A stretch of DNA of 64,000 bases from Pseudomonadota bacterium (GCA_018902755.1 JAHIQI010000070.1:1-64000), one strand, 5' to 3'; positions 24,639 to 35,011 are shown, counted from the stretch's first letter. Notes: a model not told the origin generated them from the letters alone. Made by a program: numbers and translations.

Positions 24639-26474
24639 TTAGGCGATGCCCAACTCGCTCAGGGTCTGCGGGGTGGGAATCCCCTCCTCGCTCCAGCCGC
24701 GGTGCTTGTAATAGTCGCTGAGCAGGCGTCCCATGGGCGGCAGTTGGTTGGTCAGATCCTCGCCCTCGCGGTTCAGGGTCATGAAGCGCGGCGGCAAAAA
24801 GTCGTCCTTGCGGCTGATGCCCAAACGGGTGTTGAACAGGCGCTTGATGGTGAACACACGCTCGCCCACCTTCATAAGCGATTCCACGTCCCAATCTTTT
24901 CCGGTGACCAGGGACATCCACTCCACCACGTTGTTGACCGTGACCGCCTTGCCGATCTGGGTGAAGCGGCACAGCACCGCGCAGTCCTGCACGCACATCA
25001 GGTTTTGCAGGGTGGCGGTGAAAGCGGCCTTGCCCTCCACCTGGTAGGCGTTCTGGGGCTCGGTGATGCCGATCTCGGGCATGGTCAAGGCCAGCTCGTA
25101 GGGATGGCTCCAACTGGCGTTGTGGCAGGCGCCCCTGGCGGCAGTTCCGTAGGACAGGGCCTGGCTGAAAAAACGCCGTGGGTCGTGGGCCGAGGGCTCC
25201 AGGCCCTTGACGTGCACCGCGAACTCGCTGGCGTTATGTCCCAGCGCCTCGGCCATGGCCCTGGAGCCCCGGCTCATCAGTTCGCCGATGCCCTCGCGCT
25301 TGCCCATCTTCTCCACCATCGCCACCAGGGCCTGGCCGTTGCCCCAGGTAAGCTCCACCCCGCCGGTGTCCTCGGTGGTGATCAGGCCCTTTTCAAAGGC
25401 CTCCATGGCAAAGGCGATGGTCGCGCCGGTGGATATGGTGTCCAGGCCGTAGCGGTTGCACAGGTCGTTGGCCTTGCAGATGGCCTCCAGGTCGTCCACC
25501 AGGCACTCGCCGCCCATGGTGCCCATGGTCTCGTATTCCGGCCCGGCGCCCTCCAGCCCGGCGTAGGGGCCCTCGTTGATCTTGATGTGCCGGCCGCAGG
25601 CGATGGGGCAGCGCCAGCAGCCCTTGCGCCCGGTGAGCACCGTGTCGTGCAGCACCACGCCGTTAATCTTGGACACCCCGTCCCAGCGCCCCTGCTTCCA
25701 GTTCTTCAGGGGGAAGTTGCCCGCCTTCTCGTAGTTCTCGACCCCGCCGCCGGTGCCGTACTGGCCGAAGGTCTCGGTGGCGGTGGTGATGTGCTTGAGC
25801 AACTCCTTGACGCTCTTGTCCAGGCCTTCGGGGTCGGCCACCGGCACCGGGCCCTGGCCCACTGCCACCAGGGCCTTGAGGTTTTTGGAGCCCATCACCG
25901 CGCCCAAGCCGGTGCGGGCCGCCGCCCGGGTCAGGGTGCCGATGTGGGGCACCCCGGCGATGGGGGCCAGGCGCTCACCGGCCTGGCCGATCACCGCCGC
26001 CGCCGCCTTGGGCGAGGTCTTGGACTTGAGCCACTTGGCCGACTCCTCGGCGTCTTGGCCCCAGATCTCCCCGGCGTCGCGGATCTCCACCTTGTCGTCG
26101 CTGATGGCCAGATACACCGGCTTGTCGGCCTTGCCGGTGACCACCACGCCGTCGTAACCGGACTTTTTGAGCATCACCCCCCAGGAGCCGCCCACGTTGG
26201 CCTCCCCGAAAATGCCGGTCTGGGGCGAACGGCCCGCGATGTGATGGCGGCCCGAGGAAGGCACCTTGGTGCCGGTGAAAGGCCCGGTCATGGCGATGAA
26301 CAGGTTTTCCGGGCTCAAGGGTTCGGTGTCCGGCGAGGTCTCGTCATACAGCAGCTTAGCCGCCACCCCGGCGCCGCCCATATAGGCGTCGGTCAGCTCC
26401 GGCGAAAGGTCCTGTGTCCGGACCTCGCGGCTGCTCAAGTCCACCCTTAGAAGTTTGCGATGATATCCCGACAT
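24639..26474 (-). CDS. aor: Tungsten-containing aldehyde:ferredoxin oxidoreductase
   Basis: Oxidises aldehydes to carboxylic acids and reduces ferredoxin, using a tungsten bis-pterin and one [4Fe-4S] cluster in the cytoplasm. The 611-residue protein has the family N-terminus (LLRVDLSSREV, then YMGGAGVAAKLLY), PFTGTKVPSSGRHHIAGRSP, and the cluster cysteines CWRCPIAC (about 276-283) with a distant Cys in MCVQDCAVLC. Start ATG 26474 follows GGAGG; the ATG in frame at 26492 precedes it. The MoaD-like gene just upstream ends at 26489, so the two are coupled. Tungsten is presumably supplied by TupABC (12.5-14.7 kb). Confidence 0.94.
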   Translation of the reverse strand: MSGYHRKLLRVDLSSREVRTQDLSPELTDAYMGGAGVAAKLLYDETSPDTEPLSPENLFIAMTGPFTGTKVPSSGRHHIAGRSPQTGIFGEANVGGSWGVMLKKSGYDGVVVTGKADKPVYLAISDDKVEIRDAGEIWGQDAEESAKWLKSKTSPKAAAAVIGQAGERLAPIAGVPHIGTLTRAAARTGLGAVMGSKNLKALVAVGQGPVPVADPEGLDKSVKELLKHITTATETFGQYGTGGGVENYEKAGNFPLKNWKQGRWDGVSKINGVVLHDTVLTGRKGCWRCPIACGRHIKINEGPYAGLEGAGPEYETMGTMGGECLVDDLEAICKANDLCNRYGLDTISTGATIAFAMEAFEKGLITTEDTGGVELTWGNGQALVAMVEKMGKREGIGELMSRGSRAMAEALGHNASEFAVHVKGLEPSAHDPRRFFSQALSYGTAARGACHNASWSHPYELALTMPEIGITEPQNAYQVEGKAAFTATLQNLMCVQDCAVLCRFTQIGKAVTVNNVVEWMSLVTGKDWDVESLMKVGERVFTIKRLFNTRLGISRKDDFLPPRFMTLNREGEDLTNQLPPMGRLLSDYYKHRGWSEEGIPTPQTLSELGIA

Positions 26475-26488
26475 GGCAGGTTCCTCCA

Positions 26489-26755
26489 TCAACCGCCGGT
26501 GACCGGCAGAAATAGTTTCAAGGTGTCCCCGTCGTAGACAGGGTCATCAAGCTTCAGGAATTTTCCCGAGGAAAAAACGCTGAGATGGGCCCCCAAAAGA
26601 GCGTCGTCCTGGTACAGCAGGTATTTGTTGAAGACCCCGCACTCGCGCGCCAGAAGTTCAAGGACCTCACGCATGAGCGTGGGCCCTTGAAGGTAAATTT
26701 CCAGGCAGGGACGACCTGCCATTTTTTCAAAGGCCTGGGATAGCTCCACTCGCAT
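26489..26755 (-). CDS. MoaD/ThiS-like sulfur carrier protein
   Basis: The 88-residue protein has a ubiquitin-like fold pattern and ends in Gly-Gly (LFLPVTGG), the tail that is adenylated and thiocarboxylated in MoaD. It would donate sulfur for the dithiolene of molybdopterin. ATG 26755 is preceded by AAGGAG at ten bases. Its coupling to the tungsten aldehyde oxidoreductase suggests a dedicated MoaD for that enzyme, as seen beside other AOR genes. Confidence 0.82.
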   Translation of the reverse strand: MRVELSQAFEKMAGRPCLEIYLQGPTLMREVLELLARECGVFNKYLLYQDDALLGAHLSVFSSGKFLKLDDPVYDGDTLKLFLPVTGG

Positions 26756-26811
26756 GACCCGCTCGCTCCTTGGGGGCAACGAAAAGCGAAAGGCCTCAGG
26801 CTAGGCTCCTA

Positions 26812-27837
26812 TCAGACCACCAGGACGGGTTTCAGCAACTGGCCGCCCAGAGCCTCCTGGAAGGCCTCTTCGGCGTTTTCCAAGGGGAAGGGCTGGGCCA
26901 ATACCGAGAAATCCATGGCCTGGTCGGCCATGAGGCTTATGGCCTGAGCATAGTCCGGCCGAGTGCTGGCGTAGCTCAGCAAGATGGTCAACTCGTCGCG
27001 CACCGCCGGGCTGGGGAACCAGGTCAACTCACCGTTGTACAGGGCCACGATGATCATGGTCCCTCCCCGGTGAACCAGGTTGAAACCGGTCTTCAGGGCC
27101 GCGGTTGAGCCGGAAGCCTCGATGAACAGGTCGGCCATGCCCGGACCGAAGGTGGAGCGCACCAACTCCTCGGGCGACTCGCCTTCCACGATGGCCGTTT
27201 CCAGGCCCAGGCGCTGGGCCGCGGGCAGGCGCACCGCCGCGTCGCGGTTCATGCCCAGAAGCAGTACCTTGGCCCCGTGCAGCTTGGCCAACCCGGCGCA
27301 CAAGAGCCCGATGGGCCCTGGCCCGCTGACCACCACCTTGTCGCCGGGGCGGATCACCGTGCGCCGAAGGGCGTGAAGGGCCACCGACACCGGCTCCACC
27401 AAGGGCGCCAGGGACAGGTCCAGGTTGCTGGGCAGGGACAGGAGCTGGTCCGCGGCGCAGGTCACGAAACCGGCCATGGCGCCGTCGAAGTGCAGGCCGA
27501 TGACCTGGCGCTCCGGGCACAGGTGGCTGTTGCCCGACAGGCAGGCGGGGCACTTCAGGCAGCCCTGGATGGCCACGGCGGTGACGTGGTCGCCCACCAT
27601 TCCCGGGGCCACCCCGGGGCCGGTCTCCACCACCACGCCGGAAAACTCGTGGCCCAGGATCACCGGCGGGGTCACGAACTCGTAGCCGGGGTCGTTGTTG
27701 AAGGCGTGCAGGTCGCTGCCGCAGATGCCGCAACCCGCCACCTTGATGAGCACCTCGCCGGGACCGGGGGTGGGACGGGCCACATCTTGCACCGCCGCCT
27801 GGCCCGGCTCCCTGCCGTGTTTCACAAAGGCTTTCAT
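26812..27837 (-). CDS. Zinc-dependent medium-chain alcohol dehydrogenase
   Basis: Oxidises an alcohol or polyol with NAD(P). The 341-residue protein has the catalytic zinc site (CGICGSD, then GHEFSG), the structural zinc cysteines in CLKCPACLSGNSHLC, and a Rossmann part VVSGPGPIGLLCAGL. It resembles sorbitol/threonine-type dehydrogenases. It starts seven bases after livF and lies before the MoaD-like and AOR genes, so the aldehyde it makes may be the AOR substrate. The exact alcohol is not evident. Confidence 0.9.
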   Translation of the reverse strand: MKAFVKHGREPGQAAVQDVARPTPGPGEVLIKVAGCGICGSDLHAFNNDPGYEFVTPPVILGHEFSGVVVETGPGVAPGMVGDHVTAVAIQGCLKCPACLSGNSHLCPERQVIGLHFDGAMAGFVTCAADQLLSLPSNLDLSLAPLVEPVSVALHALRRTVIRPGDKVVVSGPGPIGLLCAGLAKLHGAKVLLLGMNRDAAVRLPAAQRLGLETAIVEGESPEELVRSTFGPGMADLFIEASGSTAALKTGFNLVHRGGTMIIVALYNGELTWFPSPAVRDELTILLSYASTRPDYAQAISLMADQAMDFSVLAQPFPLENAEEAFQEALGGQLLKPVLVV

Positions 27838-27844
27838 GGCGCGC

Positions 27845-28542
27845 CTACTTGCCCAGGTAAACGGTCTTGACGTAATCGTCGTTGGCTATCTCGGAGCTGG
27901 GGCCGTGCAGGACCACGGTGCCCTTTTCCATGATGTAGGCCTCGTCGGCCACCTTCAAGGCGTGGTTCACCTGCTGCTCCACCAGGAAGATGGTCACCCC
28001 GCTCTTGGCGATCTCGGAGACCATCTTGAACATCTCCTGCACCAAAACCGGCGACAGGCCCAAGGACATCTCGTCGATCATCAGAAGGCGCGGTTCGGTC
28101 ATCAGGCCCCTGGCGATGGCGCACATCTGCTGCTCGCCGCCGGAAAGCGATCCCGCCTGCTGGGAGGAGCGCTCCTTGAGGATGGGGAACAGGTCGAACA
28201 TCTTTTCCAGGTTCTTCTGGAGATCCTTGCGGGCGTGCTTGCTGTAGGCGCCCATCTCCAGGTTTTCCAACACGGTCAGGGTGCCGAAGAGCCGGCGGCC
28301 CTCGGGAACCAGGGCGATGCCCAGGGACACGATGTCCTCGGGGTTCATGGCATTGATGTGCTGCCCTTGAAAGGTGATGTTGCCCTTGCGGTAGGGAACC
28401 ATGCCGCTGATGGTGGAAAGCAGAGTGGTTTTGCCCGCAGCGTTGGGCCCCAGCAAAGCCACGATCTTGCCTTCGTTAACTTCCAGGTTGACATCCCTGA
28501 GCGCCTGGAAATCGCCGTAGTATGAATCTACCTTCTCGATGC

Positions 28543-28549
<7 letters not shown>
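27845..28549 (-). CDS. livF: Liv-type ABC transporter ATP-binding protein LivF (copy 1)
   Basis: Second ATPase of a branched-chain-amino-acid-type importer. The 234-residue product shows Walker A GPNAAGKTT, signature SGGEQQM and Walker B LLMIDEMSLGL. ATG 28549 follows GAGGAGG at seven bases and overlaps the end of livG by seven bases. Given the neighbouring alcohol dehydrogenases, the importer may carry a hydroxylated substrate and not amino acids; family members transport varied small organics. Confidence 0.9.
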
Positions 28550-29268
<719 letters not shown>

Positions 29269-29288
29269 AATTCCACCATTCCAGCCGG

Positions 29289-30272
29289 CTAGTTGTCCGC
29301 AGCAGAGGAGTCGCCGGATTTCTTCTTCTTGAACCAGGGTTCTATCAACGAAACGATGCCGCCGGGCACGAAGTTGACCACCGCGATGAGCATCAGGCCG
29401 TAGACCACGAAGTTCAGGCCCTGTTGGATGGTCCCCAGGTAGAAGCGCAGGAACTCACCCAGCGGCGTCATGATGATGGCGCCGATCACCGGACCCCAGA
29501 CCGTGCCCATGCCGCCGATGATGCCGTTCATGGCCGGCTGCAGGGAGAACAGGTCCATGGAGAAGGCGGTGCCCGGCTCCAGCACGTAGTTGTAGAACAC
29601 GTAGAACACGGCGATCATGCCGGTGAGCCCCGAACTCCACATCAGGCCCAAAAAGTGCGCCTTGGCGGTGTTGATGCCCAAGGCGCGGGCCGCGTCCTCG
29701 TCCGCCGCCGCCGCCCTAAGGTGGTAACCCAGGGAGGAGGAGCGAATCCACCAGGCCAGGCCGATAACCAGCAGGGCCAGCCCCAGGGCCATATAGTAGA
29801 AGGGCGCGCCGCTGGTGAAGGTCAGGTTGAGCCAGCTTGGCTTGAAGGGGATGTTGATGCCCACCGATCCGTTGGTCAGGGCGCGCCAGTCCACCGCCAC
29901 CATGCGCAACACCTCGGCGAAGGCGATGGAAGACAGGGTGAAGAAGGGGCCCTTGAGGCGGATCAGGGGGAAGCTCAGGATAACTCCACCCACCATGGCC
30001 ACGAAGGTGCCGGCCACCACGCCGATGAAGGGGGAGATGCCCAACTTGACGTAGAGGATGGCAGCGGTGTAGCCACCCAGACCGAAAAAGGCCGCGTGTC
30101 CCAGGGAGAACTTGCCGCCGAAGGCCGGGATGTTCCAGGCCGCGGTCAAGGCAATGTAAAAGAACACCAAGGTGAACATGTGAAGGACAAAGGTGGAGGT
30201 GAAGTACAAAGGCACCGCCAGCAAGCCCAGCAGAAATATGGTCGCGGCTGTTTTAAGCTTGTTATTTCTCAC
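29289..30272 (-). CDS. livM: Liv-type ABC transporter permease LivM (copy 1)
   Basis: Inner-membrane permease, 327 residues with eight to nine hydrophobic segments. LivM landmarks are GHAAFFGLGGYTAA and the cytoplasmic coupling segment with AAADEDAARALGINTA. It overlaps livH by four bases (ATGA), as usual for LivHM pairs. Confidence 0.92.
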   Translation of the reverse strand: MRNNKLKTAATIFLLGLLAVPLYFTSTFVLHMFTLVFFYIALTAAWNIPAFGGKFSLGHAAFFGLGGYTAAILYVKLGISPFIGVVAGTFVAMVGGVILSFPLIRLKGPFFTLSSIAFAEVLRMVAVDWRALTNGSVGINIPFKPSWLNLTFTSGAPFYYMALGLALLVIGLAWWIRSSSLGYHLRAAAADEDAARALGINTAKAHFLGLMWSSGLTGMIAVFYVFYNYVLEPGTAFSMDLFSLQPAMNGIIGGMGTVWGPVIGAIIMTPLGEFLRFYLGTIQQGLNFVVYGLMLIAVVNFVPGGIVSLIEPWFKKKKSGDSSAADN

Positions 30273-31156
30273 TTTAAACCAACCTCCTCGGAGCCTTTAC
30301 CCTTCCCAAAGATTCCTTGGGGTCTGATGAGGATCGCGATGATGAAAATGCCGAAGTAGATCGCTTCCTTCAGTGCAGGGGAAACGTAAGTGCCGCCTAC
30401 CGCCTCGACCACCCCGATGAAAAGTCCGGCCAGGAAGGTTCCGCCCATGCTGCCCAGCCCGCCCAACACCACCACGATAAAGGCGATGAGGGTGAAGGGT
30501 ATACCCACGGTGGGGTAAACCGAACTGAAAGGCATGAGCAGGACGCCGCCCAGGGCCGAGAACGCACAGCCGATGCCAAAGGCCAGTAGGTAAAGTTTTT
30601 GCACCTTCACGCCCATCAGGCGGGCGATGGTGTGGTCCTCCACGATGGCCCTGAGGGCCTTGCCGGTGTAGGTGTTCTTGAGAAAAAAGTAAAGCAGGCT
30701 GACGGAGAGGAGCGCGGCGAAAAAGGCCACCAGCCTGGGTATGCTGATGAAGATGCCCCCCAGTTCCATGGTGCCCATTCCGTAGGAAACCTGCACCGTG
30801 CGGAAGTTGCCCGAACAGACGATCAGGGCCACGTTCTGCAGGATCAACGACAGGGCCACGGTGGCGAAAATCTTCATGTTGGCCGAGGAGTTCTGGATCG
30901 GCTGGACAATGATCCGTTGGATCACAACGCCGAACAAGAACATCACCGGCAGCACGATGAGCGTCGACACGTAGGGGTCCATGCCGAAGAAATAGTTTAG
31001 ATAGAAGGTCAGGTACATGGCCACCATGACCATCTCGCCGTGGGCGAAGTTGATGATGCGGACCACGCCGAAGATCAGGTTTAACCCGATGCTGATAAGT
31101 GCGTAGATCCCACCGAGAAGGAGACCCGATACGCAGACTTGGACAATCAACTCCAT
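30269..31156 (-). CDS. livH: Liv-type ABC transporter permease LivH (copy 1)
   Basis: Inner-membrane permease, 295 residues. Family landmarks are GLLLGGIYALISIGLNLIFG at the N-terminus, INFAHGEMVMV, the coupling loop RAIVEDHTIARLMGV, and GGLGSMGGTF. It is first of livHMGF and lies 436 bases after the binding-protein gene, from which it is probably transcribed with reduced level. Confidence 0.92.
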   Translation of the reverse strand: MELIVQVCVSGLLLGGIYALISIGLNLIFGVVRIINFAHGEMVMVAMYLTFYLNYFFGMDPYVSTLIVLPVMFLFGVVIQRIIVQPIQNSSANMKIFATVALSLILQNVALIVCSGNFRTVQVSYGMGTMELGGIFISIPRLVAFFAALLSVSLLYFFLKNTYTGKALRAIVEDHTIARLMGVKVQKLYLLAFGIGCAFSALGGVLLMPFSSVYPTVGIPFTLIAFIVVVLGGLGSMGGTFLAGLFIGVVEAVGGTYVSPALKEAIYFGIFIIAILIRPQGIFGKGKGSEEVGLK

Positions 31157-31592
31157 AGGTACTCTACTTCCATCTTTGGTTTTAGATGGTCCTTGTGGGA
31201 GATAAACAAACCCAGATACGAGGCTTGTGGGAAAACAGCGTCACCGGTTTGGGCTTGCGCGCCGCCCTCAGCCTTGCCCGACGCGGCGCTCAGCCGCCTG
31301 ACCACTTGCCCAAGGTCGGGAATAATCCCGTGCCCCTTGCCCGGAGGCCCGGCGGCGCGCCGACTTAATTAGCGCCTTGTGCCGGGCCGCCTACGCGAGG
31401 GGCGCGGAACCGTTTAGGACCGTTTGGGTCCAAACCAGGGGCGCGTGTCGGTCCCTGCCCCGTCCGCGCCGGTTGGGGGCTCCGTATAGCCACGCCCCAT
31501 CCACCGGCCCCCTTGCCTGGGCTATCGCCCTGATCGCGTTTGTTTACCGGCGCTCCCCCACCAAGGGGGAGCGCCGGTAAGGATCAGTGGGT
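31157..31592. other. Intergenic region between livK and livH, 436 bp
   Basis: No protein gene seen. The segment is G+C-rich with several short inverted repeats and carries a large perfect hairpin at 31544-31580 just after the livK stop. It could hold a processing site, an internal promoter for livH, or a small RNA; none can be shown. Confidence 0.5.
31544..31580 (-). promoter_or_regulatory. Perfect 16-bp-stem hairpin after livK
   Basis: TTACCGGCGCTCCCCC (31544-31559) pairs without mismatch with GGGGGAGCGCCGGTAA (31565-31580) around a five-base loop. No T-run follows on either strand, so it is not a standard terminator. Such structures after abundant binding-protein genes usually protect the upstream mRNA from 3' decay and let downstream permease genes be made at lower level. 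Confidence 0.7.
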
Positions 31593-32801
31593 CTACTTCT
31601 TGGGAAGTACGGGCTTGGTCACCGCGGCACCCAAGGGGTACACGGTGAGCAGCTTGCCGTCGCGCCACTGGGACACGAAGGCGGCCGCACGGACGTTCTG
31701 GCCCTTGTCATCAAACTTGACGCCCCAGCCGTTGGCGGTCTTGCCAAGTGGGATGTCCACGGACATGGCCGCCGCGCGGATCTTGTCGGGAGCGAGGCCG
31801 CCGGCCTTCTGGATGATGTCGAAGACCACGTTGGCGCCCATGAAGTTGGTCAGGCTGTGACCGGAGCGGGGTTCTTCCTTGAAGGTCTTGCGGTAGAGCT
31901 CCAGGAACTTGGTCAGGCCCGGGGTGAACTTGGTGTTGACATCGTACTGGGTGAAGTCGACGTTGAGGATACCGTTGGCATTTTTGCCCAGAGCCTTGGC
32001 GAAGCTCTGCAGGCTGTGGCCGCCGCCGGTGGCGATGAAGGGCTTGATGAGCTTGTACTCAGCAGCCTGACGGCCCAACAGGATGGCGTCGTTGGCGTAG
32101 CACACGAGCACGATGACATCGGGGTCGGCCTTCTTCAGGCGGAAGACGACCGGGGACAGGTCGCTGGAGGTGGAGGCGTAAGGCTCGATGGAGACCACCT
32201 TCAGGCCGGCCTTCTCGGCCAAGCCCTTGAAGCTGGCGGCCACGGAGGTGCCGTAGTCGGAGTCCTCGTGGGCCACGGAAACCTTGATGTCCTTGGGCTT
32301 CTTGCCGATGGCCGGAGCCAGGTACTCCACGATGAAGCCCACCTGGCTCTTGCTGAACATGGCGGCGGTGCTGTTGGTGCGGTACACCGTGGGGTAGCCG
32401 CGCTCGGTGATGGCGTTGGCGATGGCGCCCATCTCAAAGTAGGGGATGCCCTTGCGAGCGGCCACTTCGGTGGCGGCCATGCTGCGCGAGCTGGAGTAGG
32501 AGCCGATGATCAGGCCGACCTTGTCCTTTTCGATCAGTCTTTCCGCCTCGGAGCGGGAGGCGGCCACGTCGGAGCAGTTACCGTTGGCAAAAACGATTTT
32601 TTTGCCCAGGAGTCCGCCGTTCTCGTTGCGCACCATGCGGGCGATCTCAGCCCCGCGCCAGCTTTCCTCGCCCAGCAGAGCCAGGGGGCCGGAACGGGGA
32701 TAAAGGGCGCCAATGACAATATCCTTGTCAGCGGCGAAGGATGCGGGCGCCAGAGACATCAGCAGCGCCAGCGCCAAGGTGATCAGTAACAACTTTTTCA
32801 T
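31593..32801 (-). CDS. livK: Liv-type ABC transporter substrate-binding protein (copy 1)
   Basis: Periplasmic receptor of the importer, 402 residues. The signal peptide (MKKLLLITLALALLMSLAPA, cleavage near SFAAD) is followed by IVIGALYPRSGPLALLGEES, the usual start of type I binding proteins of this family. ATG 32801 follows GGGAGGG. It sits between an iron alcohol dehydrogenase and livHMGF, so its ligand may be a polyol, alcohol or related acid. The substrate cannot be read from sequence. Confidence 0.9.
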   Translation of the reverse strand: MKKLLLITLALALLMSLAPASFAADKDIVIGALYPRSGPLALLGEESWRGAEIARMVRNENGGLLGKKIVFANGNCSDVAASRSEAERLIEKDKVGLIIGSYSSSRSMAATEVAARKGIPYFEMGAIANAITERGYPTVYRTNSTAAMFSKSQVGFIVEYLAPAIGKKPKDIKVSVAHEDSDYGTSVAASFKGLAEKAGLKVVSIEPYASTSSDLSPVVFRLKKADPDVIVLVCYANDAILLGRQAAEYKLIKPFIATGGGHSLQSFAKALGKNANGILNVDFTQYDVNTKFTPGLTKFLELYRKTFKEEPRSGHSLTNFMGANVVFDIIQKAGGLAPDKIRAAAMSVDIPLGKTANGWGVKFDDKGQNVRAAAFVSQWRDGKLLTVYPLGAAVTKPVLPKK

Positions 32802-32854
32802 GCTAACTTCCCTCCCTACCACAAATAAGACTGAGAAAAATTCGGGGATTGCCA

Positions 32855-34048
32855 TCAACCCCCTTGGTAATACTCGACGGCCCGGACGATATCGCCGGTG
32901 ACCATCGTTTCGTAAAGCACTTTCAACCTGTCGGCGTCGATGGGCGCCGGGTTTGTGGGCCGGGGATAACGCTCCACGCACTCGGCGATCATGGCCGGCA
33001 CGTCGGTTTCGCTGATATCCACCTCTTGCAGGGATCGCGGCAGCCCCAGAGCCACGATCAACTCATCAACCCAGGTAACCAGTTCTTCGGGCTTGGACCC
33101 GTGTTTGCCCAGCACCAGATCGGCCGCCTGGCTTATGCGCTCGGGGATGGCCTTCAAGTTGTAGGCAATGGTGTAAGGCAAGGCCATGGCACAGGAAACG
33201 CCGTGCGGCAGATGACAGCGGTTGGCGATGGTGTAGGCCACCGAATGGCCCAAAACCACGCCCGCGTTCAAGGTGAGCCCCCCGATGTAGGCCCCGTAGA
33301 TCATGGCCCGCCTCGCCTCCATGTTGGAGCCGTCCTCATAGGCGGGCTTGAGCCAACGGGCCACGATGGACATGCAGGTGGTGGCCTGGGTGTCGGTGAA
33401 GGGGCTGGCGTTGATCGACATGAAGCCTTCCAAGGCGTGGCTCAGGGCGTCCATGCCCGTGGCCGCGGTGATCTTGGGAGGCAGGGTCTTGGTGAGCTCG
33501 GCGTCCAGCACCGTGGCCAGGGGCACCAGTTGGGGACCGAGCACCACGGCCTTGCGGCCCTGCACCGAAAGCATGGACACGGCGGTGGCCTCGGCTCCGG
33601 TGCCCGCGGTGGTGGGCACGTTGATCAGAGGCAGCGGGGCCTTGGCAAAGGTCGTCGCACCCAAGTGTTCGGTGACTCCCTCGGGGTTGGTGGCGAAGGC
33701 CGCAGCCAGCTTGGACATGTCCAGGGAGCTGCCGCCGCCCATGCCGACCACCGCCTTGAAGGGCTTTTGGCGGGCGAACCCGGCCAGGGCCTCGGCGATC
33801 TCCAGGGTGGGCTCGCCCACGATGCCGTCAAAGACGGCCACCGCGTAACCGGCGGCCTCCAGGGGCGCGGCCACCTTGCGGTCCAGGCCCAGCTTCACCA
33901 CTTCCTTGTCGGCCACCAGCAGAACGTCGCCGCCAGCGATTTTCCAGCCTTTGAGAAGCTGCTCCACCTGACCGGCGGCGCCGTCGCCCATCATGAGCTG
34001 ACGGGGGCCCTGCGAACTATATACGTTAGATTTAGCGAAAGAGATCAT
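32855..34048 (-). CDS. Iron-containing alcohol dehydrogenase (group III)
   Basis: NAD(P)-dependent oxidation of an alcohol to an aldehyde or ketone with a catalytic divalent metal. The 397-residue protein has GMGGGSSLDMSK for the nucleotide, VPTTAGTGAE, and metal ligands in TGMDALSHALEG and in the GHSVAYTI and CHLPHG segments. It follows the short-chain dehydrogenase by 49 bases and precedes livK by 53, all on the minus strand, in the LacI-controlled unit. Members act on 1,2-propanediol, methanol, glycerol or hydroxybutyrate-like substrates; no choice can be made here. Confidence 0.92.
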   Translation of the reverse strand: MISFAKSNVYSSQGPRQLMMGDGAAGQVEQLLKGWKIAGGDVLLVADKEVVKLGLDRKVAAPLEAAGYAVAVFDGIVGEPTLEIAEALAGFARQKPFKAVVGMGGGSSLDMSKLAAAFATNPEGVTEHLGATTFAKAPLPLINVPTTAGTGAEATAVSMLSVQGRKAVVLGPQLVPLATVLDAELTKTLPPKITAATGMDALSHALEGFMSINASPFTDTQATTCMSIVARWLKPAYEDGSNMEARRAMIYGAYIGGLTLNAGVVLGHSVAYTIANRCHLPHGVSCAMALPYTIAYNLKAIPERISQAADLVLGKHGSKPEELVTWVDELIVALGLPRSLQEVDISETDVPAMIAECVERYPRPTNPAPIDADRLKVLYETMVTGDIVRAVEYYQGG

Positions 34049-34097
34049 CGCATTAGGTTCCTTATTTCATAACGGGAATTAAGAACGTGGCTTCGCC

Positions 34098-34871
34098 TTA
34101 GGCGGCCATCCACCCCCCATCGATGAAGATAACTTCGCCGGTGATGTAGTCGGAGGCCGGGCAGGCCAGGAACAGGGCCGCGTATCCGATGTCTTCGGGG
34201 GATCCGAACCGCTTCATGGGGATGCGCGAAAGCATCCAGTCCTGGGTATCGGAATTGGAGAAGGCGGCCTCGGTCATGCTGGTGCGAACGTAACCCGGAG
34301 CCACCGCATTGACGTTGATTCCCTCGGGGGCCAGTTCAACGGCCATGGACTTGGTCAGGGCGAAGATGCCCCCCTTGGCCGCGCCGTAGGCCGAGATGTT
34401 GGGCACCGCGATCTTGCTGGTCAAGGAGGCCAAATTGATGATCTTGCCGCTGCCTGCCTTGGCCATCTGACGGGCCGCCGCCTGGGCCATGAAATAGGCC
34501 CCCCGCAGTTGGATGGCCAGCACCGCGTCGAAGTCCTCGGGCTCGAACTCCAAGAACTTCTTGCGGATATTGGAGCCCGCGTTGTTGACCAACACGTCCA
34601 GGCGGCCGAAGCGATCCATGGTCTGCTCTACTATGGCCCCATAGCCGCCCACCTGGCTCAGGTCGGCGCTGATGGTTTCCACCTCGCGGCCGTAGCGCTC
34701 CTTGATCATTTCCGCGGCCGATTGCAGCTGGGACTCGCTGCGGGCCACCAACACAAGGTCAGAACCCGCCCCGGCCAGCACTTCCGCAATGCCCAGGCCG
34801 ATGCCCCGCCCGCCTCCGGTAACCAAGCTGACTTTATTTTCCAGGGAGAACGCATTGCTCTCGTATGGCAT
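34098..34871 (-). CDS. Short-chain dehydrogenase/reductase
   Basis: Classical SDR, 257 residues: cofactor motif TGGGRGIGLG, NNAGSN, catalytic Ser-Tyr-Lys in NLASLTSKI and SAYGAAKGG, and the C-terminal GEVIFIDGGW. It resembles gluconate 5-dehydrogenase/3-oxoacyl reductase types. It is the first gene of the operon downstream of the LacI regulator; a matching operator-like site lies 127 bases upstream (34998-35011). The likely role is oxidation of an imported hydroxylated compound. Confidence 0.9.
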   Translation of the reverse strand: MPYESNAFSLENKVSLVTGGGRGIGLGIAEVLAGAGSDLVLVARSESQLQSAAEMIKERYGREVETISADLSQVGGYGAIVEQTMDRFGRLDVLVNNAGSNIRKKFLEFEPEDFDAVLAIQLRGAYFMAQAAARQMAKAGSGKIINLASLTSKIAVPNISAYGAAKGGIFALTKSMAVELAPEGINVNAVAPGYVRTSMTEAAFSNSDTQDWMLSRIPMKRFGSPEDIGYAALFLACPASDYITGEVIFIDGGWMAA

Positions 34872-34997
34872 GTTTTAAAATCCCCTATCCGGTCGCATAT
34901 CGGGCCGTGTCGCAATGGAGCCGTGCAGGTGGTCGCGGGCTCATCCAAATCTTCCGGAGTATCCGGACGGCAACTATGGCAACTCAAGCACAGACTA

Positions 34998-35011
34998 GTT
35001 TAACGTTTTAC
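34998..35011. promoter_or_regulatory. LacI-type operator-like site before the dehydrogenase operon
   Basis: GTTTAACGTTTTAC is a near-palindrome centred on CG, the layout usual for LacI-family operators. It matches sites at 36284-36297 and 36350-36363. A TTGACA reads on the minus strand at 35042-35037, so the site would lie near the transcription start of the dehydrogenase operon. Confidence 0.5.

Noticed and set aside
24529..25113. Minus-strand frame overlapping AOR
   Set aside because: Shadow of the AOR C-terminus in another frame.
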